This document shows positions 7,712-15,617 of a stretch of DNA of 64,000 bases, piece after piece. The stretch's first letter is position 1. Every line of letters starts with the position of its first letter. Where the stretch lies: NCBI RefSeq assembly GCF_000800805.1, contig NZ_CP010070.1:1364001-1428000 (forward strand), given 5' to 3'. The notes under the pieces were generated by a model. That model was not told where the DNA came from, searched no databases, and was given only the letters and a program-made list of their open reading frames with translations. Made by a program: the position numbers and the translations under genes. This DNA comes from Candidatus Methanoplasma termitum. GTDB lineage: Archaea > Thermoplasmatota > Thermoplasmata > Methanomassiliicoccales > Methanomethylophilaceae.

Positions 7712-8314
7712 GTGGATAATCACCCGGACCTTGAGACCGATGAGGGACGGCGAGCCCGAATCTATCCTATCATATTGAGTGAGTACGATCCTAAATGGTC
7801 GCAATGGTACGCCGAAGAAAGGACGCGGCTGATCAGCTTGATCGGTGGCGAAAATATCATCCGAATTACACATATCGGAAGCACATCCGTCCCGGGAATG
7901 ACGGCAAAGCCAACGGTGGATATTTTGTTGGAGGTCGCCGAAAGTGTTGATATTGAAGATCTGATCGCCGCTTTGCCGGTGCATGAGTATATCTGCCTTC
8001 GGCAACAGACGATCCCAACTGTTGACCGCGTTATTTTCCTGAAAGGATATGCCAATACTGGCTTCTCTGAAAGAGTGTTCCACATCCATGTGAGAAACCC
8101 CGGCGATTGGGATGAGTTGTATTTCCGTGATTATTTGGCAGCCCGCCCCGACATCGCCTCCGAATACGCTGCTTTGAAGCGAAGATTACTCAATGCTTAT
8201 GAACATGACCGCGACGGATATACGACAGCAAAGGGGGAGTTTGTAAAAGAACATACAAACAGAGCCAGAGAGGAAGCGAAAAGCATCATTAAAGAAGAAA
8301 GTAGACCGCCTTAA
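7712..8314 (+). CDS. GrpB/UPF0157 family nucleotidyltransferase-like protein
   Basis: A 200-residue protein of the GrpB family, which has a nucleotidyltransferase-like fold and no well-defined substrate. The signature HIGSTSVPG (54-62) is followed by KPTVDILLEV with Asp70, and later VFHIHVRN and LYFRDYLAARPD, all typical. The GTG at 7712 lies about 25 nt after a TATA-like AATATTATAG, so a leaderless start is plausible. Such proteins are more common in bacteria, so transfer is possible. Confidence 0.88.
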   Translation: MDNHPDLETDEGRRARIYPIILSEYDPKWSQWYAEERTRLISLIGGENIIRITHIGSTSVPGMTAKPTVDILLEVAESVDIEDLIAALPVHEYICLRQQTIPTVDRVIFLKGYANTGFSERVFHIHVRNPGDWDELYFRDYLAARPDIASEYAALKRRLLNAYEHDRDGYTTAKGEFVKEHTNRAREEAKSIIKEESRPP

Positions 8315-8326
8315 GCTAACTTACTC

Positions 8327-8522
8327 TCAACTCCTCACTTTTATCTCAAATGATGCCTTTATTCCTGTATTCACATACGACCGGAGTGTGCATGTCTGGG
8401 TCAACAATTTTCCCTGATCGTCAACGGTCTGATCTCTTATATCTGCTTTTCATTGGGGTTACTGCCGCGATGATGATCAAGGTGACCGCCACAATGATAA
8501 CAACCCTTACTGCCAGTGTCAT
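8327..8522 (-). pseudogene. Possible small membrane protein gene broken by one frameshift
   Basis: From the ATG at 8522 the frame encodes a membrane segment (VRVVIIVAVTLIIIAAV) and soon stops. Removing one A from the AAAA run after PM lets the reading continue in a protein-like frame (DQTVDDQGKLLTQTCTLRSY...EIKVRS) to TGA at 8327, giving about 64 residues. A TATA-like AAATATATG lies about 40 nt upstream. The protein is not recognised. The alternatives are a decayed gene, a sequencing error, or chance. Confidence 0.35.
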
Positions 8523-8760
8523 AATGTGCACTTCAACATAATGAGTGTTTTATCTTAACATATATTTTTCGACCTATCTATCGCGATCGTATCACTAAAA
8601 TCTCCGGCCAGACATACGATCCTTAACATATCTGGCACTCCGTCGGATGCTGTTAATATAGGTCAACAAACCTTAAATATCCACTCTCTGATGAGATTGC
8701 GTTAATACGAGCTATACAAATTATTTTGACAGTGACGTAATGCTTCAGGAGGAACAGACC

Positions 8761-8973
8761 ATGCAGTTCAAAGGAGAGGGAGACAAGATGCTTGAGATCC
8801 TCTCCAAATACATTGAGGAAAGTGTGGTCGATGAAGCTGACGAAGAAATATTGGACCTGCTGGTCCAGGCAAAATGCATTGAATATTCGCTCAAAGAGGG
8901 CGGCATCGTCTATGCCAAAACGAACCAATTGGGAAAAGAGCTGTTGTCCGGTTCGCAAAAAACTACTTCCTGA
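8761..8973 (+). CDS. Small acidic hypothetical protein
   Basis: A 70-residue soluble protein, not recognised. A strong Shine-Dalgarno (AGGAGG) eight bases before the ATG at 8761 decides this start over the ATG at 8740. It is rich in Glu/Asp (YIEESVVDEADEEILDLLVQA) and probably helical, followed by a short basic C-terminus. It is followed after 23 nt by the tail-anchored protein gene, so the two may work together. The non-coding gap before it (8523-8760) shows nothing more than AT-rich promoter-like sequence. Confidence 0.7.
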   Translation: MQFKGEGDKMLEILSKYIEESVVDEADEEILDLLVQAKCIEYSLKEGGIVYAKTNQLGKELLSGSQKTTS

Positions 8974-8996
8974 GATTTTGATGTGGTGGATTTACA

Positions 8997-9797
8997 ATGT
9001 CGGTGGAAAACATATACGGTTGGGTTCCCAACATAAGAGGCAATGTCTGTAACCCGGCAAATATTAAATCAAAGATTGACGAAGCCTCTTTGAGTTATCC
9101 CAAAAGAGAGAATACGTCGGTCCTGAATATTTTTTGTGAATATGAATACGACATTTCCGGAAATAAGATAGTGGTCTCGAATGACCTATGCGGAACTGTC
9201 GAGATCAATATCCTCCATGAAGGCGGCCTCTGTTCCCTTAACATAACAAAGAATAAAATAAAAAACGATAAGGGAACAAAAGTCTGGATCGCAGAGGTCT
9301 GGAGGGGATTCAGAGAGATGATAGATGGGTGCTCAGACACCGTTTGTGACTGTACCGCCATGGTACCGATCTATCTGAATCCTGGCGAATCGCTCTACGA
9401 AAAGATCGCTGAGGTGTTCATTGAGACAATAGAGCACGAAACTGACTTTGCAAACCGCATAGTCGGGCGCATAATAAGAGAAAAGAATACAAAAACCACC
9501 AGCGGGTGGGAGACCTTGTGGAACAAATCAAGGAATCTGCAAAATGTCTCAAATGCGAACCAACTTTACTTTAGAAGATTTTTGGACATATACCGCAATG
9601 AATTCACGCCCCAAAGAGTGGACGAACTGAATAGAATGATGAACGCTTGGTGCGACAAAGCAAAAATAGCGTACGACGACAATATGCGCGAGTCCGAGTT
9701 CGGATTCAAGAAAGCGTCTGACAGACTCAACCGCCGCCGTTTCTATATCGCCGCAGCTTCGTTGATCATTGCTGTCTTAGCGATCGTTCTGTTCTAA
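8997..9797 (+). CDS. Tail-anchored hypothetical protein
   Basis: A 266-residue protein, not recognised. The soluble N-terminal ~240 residues hold several Cys (LCGTVEI, GGLCSLN, GCSDTVCDCTAM) and a helical region. The last ~18 residues form one membrane segment (FYIAAASLIIAVLAIVLF) ending at the C-terminus, preceded by RLNRRR, so the protein is predicted to be tail-anchored with its bulk in the cytoplasm. GTGGTGG upstream of the ATG could serve as ribosome binding site. Probably co-transcribed with the small gene at 8761. Confidence 0.75.
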   Translation: MSVENIYGWVPNIRGNVCNPANIKSKIDEASLSYPKRENTSVLNIFCEYEYDISGNKIVVSNDLCGTVEINILHEGGLCSLNITKNKIKNDKGTKVWIAEVWRGFREMIDGCSDTVCDCTAMVPIYLNPGESLYEKIAEVFIETIEHETDFANRIVGRIIREKNTKTTSGWETLWNKSRNLQNVSNANQLYFRRFLDIYRNEFTPQRVDELNRMMNAWCDKAKIAYDDNMRESEFGFKKASDRLNRRRFYIAAASLIIAVLAIVLF

Positions 9798-9800
9798 AGA

Positions 9801-9837
9801 TTCGGACCGTGCATAATCAGTGTCCGAACCGGTTCGG
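9801..9837. terminator. Overlapping inverted repeats just after the tail-anchored protein gene
   Basis: TTCGGAC (9801-9807) pairs with GTCCGAA (9822-9828), and the perfect palindrome CCGAACCGGTTCGG (9824-9837) overlaps its second arm, so two mutually exclusive hairpins are possible. It starts three bases after the stop codon and lies upstream of the hom TATA box, so a 3'-end or termination role is likelier than a riboswitch. No T-run follows. Confidence 0.35.
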
Positions 9838-9891
9838 GCCGAGTTTGCGTCCGCAAAATGATGCGAATGTTCATCCCGCGGCAGAGTTGAC

Positions 9892-9900
9892 AATATATAT
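9892..9900 (+). promoter_or_regulatory. TATA box of the homoserine dehydrogenase gene
   Basis: AATATATAT about 62 nt before the ATG at 9962 would give a leader of roughly 35 nt. It lies after the overlapping hairpins at 9801-9837. Confidence 0.45.
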
Positions 9901-9961
9901 CAAAAACACATACGCAACTGGCTAATACGCTTTGGTAAGTGGAAAAATTGAAGTGGGCATC

Positions 9962-10933
9962 ATGATAAACATTGCGATAATCGGGTTTGGTATAGTCGGT
10001 TCCGCCTCATATGAACTTGCGGTTAAGAACGCTAAGTTGATCAGGGAACGTGTAGGCGATTCGGTCAAAGTTAAAAAAATAGTAGATATACTCGACTTTC
10101 CTAATCACCCTGCACCGGAACTTTTGAGTAAGAACTTTGACGATGTTATGAATGACCCCACGATATCGATCGTTATCGAAACGATCGGCGGAGTGCGGGC
10201 CGCCTACGAGTTTACAAAACGTGCGCTGGCAGGCGGCAAAAGCGTTGTAACAAGCAACAAAGAGCTTGTTGCGACGCACGGCGTGGAACTTACGGACCTC
10301 GCGAAGAAGAACAACGTCCACTACCTTTTCGAGGCCAGCGTCGGCGGCGGTGTCCCCATAATCCGCCCGCTCAAACAATGCTTGGCCGCTAACGAATTTG
10401 AAGAGATATACGGCATACTTAACGGAACCACCAACTATATCCTCACAATGATGCGTGAGGAAGGGAAATCCTTTGAAGAAGCTCTTAAGGAAGCACAAGC
10501 CAAAGGCTACGCCGAGAACGACCCCACCGCTGATATCGAAGGTTATGATACAGGCAGAAAAATAGCCATTTTGGCCTGGACCGTTTCCGGACAGCTTGTC
10601 CCTATTGAAAAGATCGACAGGAAAGGGATCTCGAATATCACCGTTGAGGACATTAAAAAAGCAAAAGCCGCCGGTAAAGTGATCAAATTGATCGGCAGGG
10701 CCAAGTTCACTGGCGGAAAGGTCCGCTGCACGGTCGCACCCGAAGTCATACCTCTGAACGATCCGATGGCCATTGCCGACGATGTTTACAACGCCATTGC
10801 CGTCAGAGGCAACTTTATCGGCGACGTGATGTTCTACGGGCCGGGTGCCGGCGGGGCAGCGACCGCCAGCGCGGTCATGGGCGATGTCATCGAGATCGCC
10901 AGGATCACAGCCGCACACAGCAAGAACAAGTGA
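9962..10933 (+). CDS. hom: Homoserine dehydrogenase
   Basis: A 323-residue enzyme that reduces aspartate semialdehyde to homoserine with NAD(P)H for threonine and methionine synthesis. The Rossmann motif GFGIVG is at 8-13. Next come VVTSNKELVA, FEASVGGGVPIIRPL and ILNGTTNYILT, and the catalytic/substrate segment ENDPTADIEGYDTGRKIAIL. It ends after the catalytic domain without an ACT domain, so allosteric threonine control is not expected. A TTG at 9932 would add ten residues; the ATG begins directly at the Rossmann strand and is preferred. No other threonine genes are adjacent. Confidence 0.93.
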   Translation: MINIAIIGFGIVGSASYELAVKNAKLIRERVGDSVKVKKIVDILDFPNHPAPELLSKNFDDVMNDPTISIVIETIGGVRAAYEFTKRALAGGKSVVTSNKELVATHGVELTDLAKKNNVHYLFEASVGGGVPIIRPLKQCLAANEFEEIYGILNGTTNYILTMMREEGKSFEEALKEAQAKGYAENDPTADIEGYDTGRKIAILAWTVSGQLVPIEKIDRKGISNITVEDIKKAKAAGKVIKLIGRAKFTGGKVRCTVAPEVIPLNDPMAIADDVYNAIAVRGNFIGDVMFYGPGAGGAATASAVMGDVIEIARITAAHSKNK

Positions 10934-11297
10934 ATATTACACTCATGCCCGACCCGAATGCAAAAAGGAAATATCAGACACCGTAAAACAGTGCATACAC
11001 TGTGGTTTCGTCATTAATGATTCACCCGAAAAAGAAAAGCTGCATATTTATGGCTACAGAGATGATTTCCTTTCAACCCCAAATGTACAGACATACAAAG
11101 ACAATACATACCCCGTGAATTTAGAAAAAGGGGGCACATGGAACTTGAGATCAAGGAAGATTGCATCATCACCGCAAAATGCAGCTTCAGAAAATGCACT
11201 TACTCGGCAAAAAAAGACAAAGAAAAAAATTCAGCTAACGATGAATCCGTTCACCGGCAAAATGAAATTTTTCGTTGTAAATTATCAGCGCCAGTGA
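10934..11297 (+). pseudogene. Frameshifted zinc-ribbon protein remnant
   Basis: Coding similarity switches frame three times. A zinc-ribbon half (ECKKEISDTVKQCIHCGF) and HIYGYRDDFLSTPNVQTY are in one frame up to the A5G5 run at 11125-11134. MELEIKEDCIITAKCSFRKC is in the next frame up to the A7 run at 11223-11229. IQLTMNPFTGKMKFFVVN is back in the first. The first Cys pair is also out of frame, since TGCCCG and GAATGC are separated by four extra bases. Each shift is +1, two of them in homopolymers. The original was probably a ~110-residue zinc-ribbon/beta protein of unknown function. Sequencing error is the alternative to decay. Confidence 0.6.
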
Positions 11298-11352
11298 CCT
11301 GCACCTATAAATGATTTAAAGGAGAGCCGCATACCCGACCCAGGTGTTACGT

Positions 11353-11817
11353 TTGGAGATAGTGAGGGCTTGCGAAGACGATCTTCCAGAGATACTCGCA
11401 TTGCAGAGGCTGGCATTCTACGATAACAGCATACGTTACGGTGACCCGAACATGCCTCCGATGCCGCAGACCCTTGACGAATTGCGTGCGGAATCCAAGG
11501 GTAAAGTGTTTCTCAAAGCCATTGAGAACGGTAAGATAGTAGGCACCATCAGAGGCCATATGGATGGAGAGATATGCAGAGTAAGTAAGGTTATGGTCCT
11601 TCCTGACCACCAGAACCGAGGCATAGCGCATAAACTCCTGGATGCGATCGAGGATGAATTCAGAGTGCGGGTGTTTGAGCTCAAGACCGGATATCTGGAC
11701 GATAAGAACATCCATCTTTACAAGAAAGTGGGTTACGTTCTCACCGGCGAGAAGTTCTGGGAGACCGAAACGCTTTGCTTCGTCCGTATGAGAAAAGAAA
11801 AGAACAGTCCCCCGTGA
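11353..11817 (+). CDS. GNAT family N-acetyltransferase
   Basis: A 154-residue GCN5-type acetyltransferase. The acetyl-CoA loop is VLPDHQNRGIAHKLLDAIE, preceded by GTIRGHMDGEICRVSKVM and followed by HLYKKVGYVLTGEKFW, the usual motif A/B order. The substrate is unknown. The TTG at 11353 lies six bases after GGTG and starts the protein at EIVRACEDD, where GNAT domains normally begin; GTG at 11344 is also possible. It converges with the cupin gene. Confidence 0.87.
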   Translation: MEIVRACEDDLPEILALQRLAFYDNSIRYGDPNMPPMPQTLDELRAESKGKVFLKAIENGKIVGTIRGHMDGEICRVSKVMVLPDHQNRGIAHKLLDAIEDEFRVRVFELKTGYLDDKNIHLYKKVGYVLTGEKFWETETLCFVRMRKEKNSPP

Positions 11818-11831
11818 TCTTTTCAAAAAGA

Positions 11832-12191
11832 TTATTTTACCGTCGTTACATTGGGTTCGGGGAATGATACCGTTAACATCATTTTGAATCTCTCTTCCGC
11901 AAAGACAGCATGCGGGATCCCGGCAGGCATAATGATCGCTTCGCCTTTTTTGAGGATGTATTCTTTTTTGTCTATCGTGATCTTCCCGACGCCGTCAAGC
12001 GCGAACACCATGGCGTCGCCGCCCGATTTGTGGGCGCTGATCTCTTCGCCCTTATCAAAAGCGAACAATGTCAAACTGTGGCGGCTGTTCTGCGCCAGCG
12101 TTTTGCTTACGACCTGACCCGTTTGGTACCCGACCTGGTCTGCCAAGGGCAGTACCGTGCGGTGATCGATATTTTTGATTAGTTTTTCCAT
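11832..12191 (-). CDS. Cupin-domain protein
   Basis: A 119-residue single-cupin beta barrel. Motif 1 is GEEISAHKSGGDAMVFALDG and motif 2 is PAGIPHAVFAEERFKMM. Metal ligands expected in motif 1 are present (His and Glu), so metal binding is plausible, but the ligand or substrate is not evident. The ATG at 12191 begins at the usual family start; an ATG at 12230 would add 13 residues. It is divergent from the transglutaminase gene, and the shared region contains an inverted repeat. Confidence 0.85.
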   Translation of the reverse strand: MEKLIKNIDHRTVLPLADQVGYQTGQVVSKTLAQNSRHSLTLFAFDKGEEISAHKSGGDAMVFALDGVGKITIDKKEYILKKGEAIIMPAGIPHAVFAEERFKMMLTVSFPEPNVTTVK

Positions 12192-12258
12192 CGGTATCGT
12201 TTTCTGATATTTTTTGGGAGTTATAATCATTGTGAAACTACAGGTTTTTGTGATGGTT

Positions 12259-12298
12259 ACATATTTTCAACCCCAACTTCCCAAAATAGAAAATATGT
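12259..12298. promoter_or_regulatory. 10-bp inverted repeat between divergent genes
   Basis: ACATATTTTC (12259-12268) and GAAAATATGT (12289-12298) are exact reverse complements 20 nt apart. AACTTC inside the spacer also pairs with GAAGTT shortly after. It lies between the divergent cupin and transglutaminase genes and could bind a regulator of both. Confidence 0.4.
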
Positions 12299-12355
12299 TG
12301 TTGAAGTTAAATAACCAAAACAACAATGCCATCAGGAATCTAACGGTGTTCGTCT

Positions 12356-12955
12356 ATGAAATTCATACAAGAAAGCATGGAGATAAAAGATTACCTTAAG
12401 GCAGACGAACACATCGATTTCACAAATAAGTCGATACGGCAAAAGGCAGATGAACTGTTCGTTTCACCTTCGGATATGGAGAACATCAAAACAGCGTACG
12501 AGTTCGTGCGCGATGAGATACGACACTCAAGAGACATAAACAGCGACAGGGTAACGAGGTGCGCCTCCGAGGTGCTGGCTCATAAAGAAGGGCTATGTCT
12601 TTCAAAATCAATGCTTCTGGCCGCTTTGTTAAGGTGTAGCGGTATACCTGCCGGCCTTTGCTACCAAAGATTGGTCGCAGGCAGCAGCCCCAGAGCAGGA
12701 TACTTCGTTCACGGATTGAATGCGGTATTTCTCTCAGATGAGGAGAGATGGATACGTTTGGATGCCAGAGGGAATAAGCAAAATGTAAATGCCCAATTCT
12801 CCACAGAGAATGAAATGATCGCCTATACCGTTCGGATCGGATACGGAGAGATGGATTTCCCGATGATATATGCAAAGCCGCCTTTGTCTGTGATCGAAGC
12901 GCTGGATAAATGCAAGAACCCGATGGAATACAGCTTTGACAGCATCGATCTGTGA
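12356..12955 (+). CDS. Transglutaminase-like cysteine protease/peptidase-fold protein
   Basis: A 199-residue, cytoplasmic protein of the transglutaminase-like superfamily. The triad is Cys81 (HKEGLCLSKSMLLAALLRCSG), His119 (YFVHGLNAVF) and Asp136 (WIRLDARGNK). Archaeal members are generally thought to be peptidases or amide-bond hydrolases; the substrate is unknown. GGTG seven bases before the ATG at 12356 supports this start. No signal peptide is seen. Confidence 0.87.
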   Translation: MKFIQESMEIKDYLKADEHIDFTNKSIRQKADELFVSPSDMENIKTAYEFVRDEIRHSRDINSDRVTRCASEVLAHKEGLCLSKSMLLAALLRCSGIPAGLCYQRLVAGSSPRAGYFVHGLNAVFLSDEERWIRLDARGNKQNVNAQFSTENEMIAYTVRIGYGEMDFPMIYAKPPLSVIEALDKCKNPMEYSFDSIDL

Positions 12956-13121
12956 CCCACTTTATTGCTGGCACTGTGGCAACGGTGAAAATACGATCGC
13001 CATAACAACTGTTCATTCATATCTGTCGAATGCCGCTTAAATATGTATTGAATGATATTGATATATTGCATATGCCTGCTGAATATCGAGGTGGGATTTT
13101 CATGGGCGGTAAGAGGCAAAC

Positions 13122-14297
13122 ATGAAGAAGAAATCTGCGTCTGTCGCTGTTGTTCTGGTGCTCGCTCTGGTAGGGGGCGGTGCCGTATTGGCCACAGATG
13201 TTTTGCCTAACGAAACAGATAGCCCCGAGTCGGCAGATAACACTGACCCGGGACACTTGGATCCCGGCGACACGGATCCGGGTACAACAGTGATCGATGG
13301 CAACGGCATGAGCATCCATTTCTTAGAGTTGGGCACCAAATATACGGGAGATTGCGTCTTTATTGATTATGGGGACATCGATATCCTGATCGACGCAGGT
13401 TCGAAGACCGCTTCATCACCCACGATCATCAATTACATTAGACCTTATATACAAGACAACAAAATAGAATACGTTATCGCGACCCATGCACATGAAGACC
13501 ATATTTCTGGATTCTACAGCACAAAAACCACAACAGGGGTCCTCGACGCTTTTGAAATAGGGACAATAATCGATTATCCCCGTTCGGATAACAGTACTCT
13601 CACCTCTGCCGGCAATCTTACCGTCCGCGGCAACTATGAGACTACAAGAGATAAACTGGTCGCAGAGGATGGCACCGCTCACTATACTGCACTGCAATGT
13701 TACAACAACGAGGACGGTGCACAGCGTGTATACGAGTTGGGTCCCGGTGTGACAATGGAGGTCTTATACCAACCATTCTATGAGAAAAAAGCAACCACCG
13801 AAAATAATTATTCTGTTTGCATAATGATCACAGAAAACGGTAAACAATACCTATTCACGGGCGATCTTGAAAAGGCGGGCGAAGATGCGATGGTGGACTT
13901 CTATAAAAACGACCGCGGCGGCCTGGGTCATTGCGTACTTTACAAAGGGGGACATCACGGCTCGTCGACATCTTCCAACATAAAGTTGTTGGATGCTATC
14001 ACTCCCGATTATGTCATAATCTGTACTTGTGCCGGCTCACCTGAATATTCCTCTACCAAGTCAAATCAGTTCCCAACACAGGAATTCATCAATAGGATCG
14101 CATCGTATACGGATAAAGTCTACATCACAACGCTTATGGTGGATTTCAGCAAAGGCGTCTATGAGTCGTTCAACGGCAATGTCATCTTTTCGGTCAAGGA
14201 CGGGGAGCCGACAGTTACGTGCAGCGGCAGCGACAAAGTGCTGAAAGATACGGATTGGTTCAAAGAGAACAGGGCGGCCCCTGCGGCCTGGACCTGA
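13122..14297 (+). CDS. Secreted ComEC/Rec2-like metallo-beta-lactamase protein
   Basis: A 391-residue exported protein. A lysine start and hydrophobic core (VAVVLVLALVGGGAVLAT) form a signal peptide or N-terminal anchor. An Asp/Pro-rich spacer follows, then an MBL domain with THAHEDH (121-127), LFTGDLEKAGED and KGGHHGSSTSSN. The HHGSSTSS element is typical of the soluble MBL domain of the DNA-uptake protein ComEC, but the ComEC membrane channel is absent. It probably acts outside the membrane on a phosphodiester or phosphate substrate, possibly nucleic acid. AAGAGG upstream supports the ATG. Confidence 0.87.
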   Translation: MKKKSASVAVVLVLALVGGGAVLATDVLPNETDSPESADNTDPGHLDPGDTDPGTTVIDGNGMSIHFLELGTKYTGDCVFIDYGDIDILIDAGSKTASSPTIINYIRPYIQDNKIEYVIATHAHEDHISGFYSTKTTTGVLDAFEIGTIIDYPRSDNSTLTSAGNLTVRGNYETTRDKLVAEDGTAHYTALQCYNNEDGAQRVYELGPGVTMEVLYQPFYEKKATTENNYSVCIMITENGKQYLFTGDLEKAGEDAMVDFYKNDRGGLGHCVLYKGGHHGSSTSSNIKLLDAITPDYVIICTCAGSPEYSSTKSNQFPTQEFINRIASYTDKVYITTLMVDFSKGVYESFNGNVIFSVKDGEPTVTCSGSDKVLKDTDWFKENRAAPAAWT

Positions 14298-14333
14298 CGG
14301 TAGCTTGTTTTGAGTGCACAACCCGCAGTAACG

Positions 14334-15569
14334 TCACTTTCCGCTCCAAAGTTCTTTCAAATTGTTTTTCCATGCTTCGGCGCCCAAGTGGATCACTCTT
14401 CCGACAAAGCTGGAACGCACGTATCTCAGAGCAGCTGTACGCTTAGCCGCCATGAAATAGTCCACATTCTCCGGTTTCCTAAGATCCGCATCAGACATCC
14501 AGATCACCTCGCGCTTGAAGTCGATGGCCTCCAGCGCCCTGTTCAGCTGTCTTGCGAATCTGTTAAAGTCGCCGCCGGTGCGGTAGACGAATGTTGCCGC
14601 ATCTGTTACGGCAAACTCAACGGCGACAAATCTTCCGTCCTGGGACGGTGCGATGAGCCAGAGCAAGAAATCGTTGGGTTTCTGCGCTTCGGTTTCTTCC
14701 CCCTCGCTTGCTTCCGTTGTATTCTCCGCCGAACCTTCTTTCTTCTTGAACCCTACGTAAATCTGGGATGGATTACACATTTCTTTGAACGCTTTGTATG
14801 TTTCCGCGGCCCTTGTCTTTGAGATTCTTTCTTCCATCGCGGCCGCAAAGGGCGGCGCTATTGCGGTTATTTGGCCAAAGGATGCAGCGGCACCTTTCGG
14901 CATGATCTTTGCGATCTGCGACGCCTGCATTGACGTCAGAGATGGACATATCTCCTTGACATCAGCCAGAGACCTATCGCGTATCTCACGCAGATCCTTC
15001 TCCACTGCGTCCGCCACGGGCTCAAAGTCATATCCCATCTTACTGTAGGTGTATGTTTCATCCGCGTCCACTTTCAGTGTAAGCTCGTAGCTTCCTTTTT
15101 CCATTCCGGTGAGAAAACACAAAGGTACGCGCCTGGCCTCAAGGTTCGGCGGGAGCGAGACCACGCTGTTCCCATATACATGCACAGGAGCTGCATTGCT
15201 GCTCTTTGCTCCCGATTCGGTGAATCTTACCTCGCCGTTCGTTCTTACGATCGGGCTGCCTTTTACAAAAAGAGAGCGTAGAACGGCTTTGTTGTACGCC
15301 TCGTACAATTTATCATAGAATGGCTGGCACCAGCTCCCCATCTTTGAGAAGGCATAGTCCCCGCTGTCCGCTTTGACAGTGATCACATAGTTCGCAAGCA
15401 AAAGCGCATTCAGCTCTGCATAAGGTATCTCGAACACATCGAACAATGCCGTTACGATCAGCGCATTCTCCCCGACCTCCATCTTGACCTCGCCTTTTAC
15501 GAGTGATGATTCTAGCTGTGCTGTATATTTGAATCCAGGTTTTTGTTCGTCCTTTGGTGCTGATGCCAT
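14334..15569 (-). CDS. Hypothetical protein with duplicated PH-like units (zinc-ribbon operon)
   Basis: A 411-residue soluble protein, not recognised. Two internal segments resemble each other: DYAFSKMGSW...PFYDKLYEAYNKAVLRSLF, and TYTYSKMGYDFEPVADAV...IRDRSLADV. Each follows a beta-rich stretch, which suggests tandem pleckstrin-like folds; that is an inference from pattern. A third similar unit may lie at the C-terminus (VYRTGGDFNRFARQLNRALEAI). The linker is rich in Glu. It is the last gene of a three-gene operon after two zinc-ribbon proteins. Confidence 0.75.
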   Translation of the reverse strand: MASAPKDEQKPGFKYTAQLESSLVKGEVKMEVGENALIVTALFDVFEIPYAELNALLLANYVITVKADSGDYAFSKMGSWCQPFYDKLYEAYNKAVLRSLFVKGSPIVRTNGEVRFTESGAKSSNAAPVHVYGNSVVSLPPNLEARRVPLCFLTGMEKGSYELTLKVDADETYTYSKMGYDFEPVADAVEKDLREIRDRSLADVKEICPSLTSMQASQIAKIMPKGAAASFGQITAIAPPFAAAMEERISKTRAAETYKAFKEMCNPSQIYVGFKKKEGSAENTTEASEGEETEAQKPNDFLLWLIAPSQDGRFVAVEFAVTDAATFVYRTGGDFNRFARQLNRALEAIDFKREVIWMSDADLRKPENVDYFMAAKRTAALRYVRSSFVGRVIHLGAEAWKNNLKELWSGK

Positions 15570-15617
15570 GTGTTCAACCTCTTTGTCCGATGCTTCGCCG
15601 ACAGTGTATCTGGCTCA

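Noticed and set aside
8350-8541. Plus-strand 63-residue protein
   Set aside because: Met/Thr-rich composition, no ribosome binding site, and the opposite strand has a more protein-like frame with a promoter.
10007-10918. Long minus-strand open frame opposite homoserine dehydrogenase
   Set aside because: Its translation is low-complexity and unlike any protein, while the plus strand has complete enzyme motifs; it is a shadow frame.
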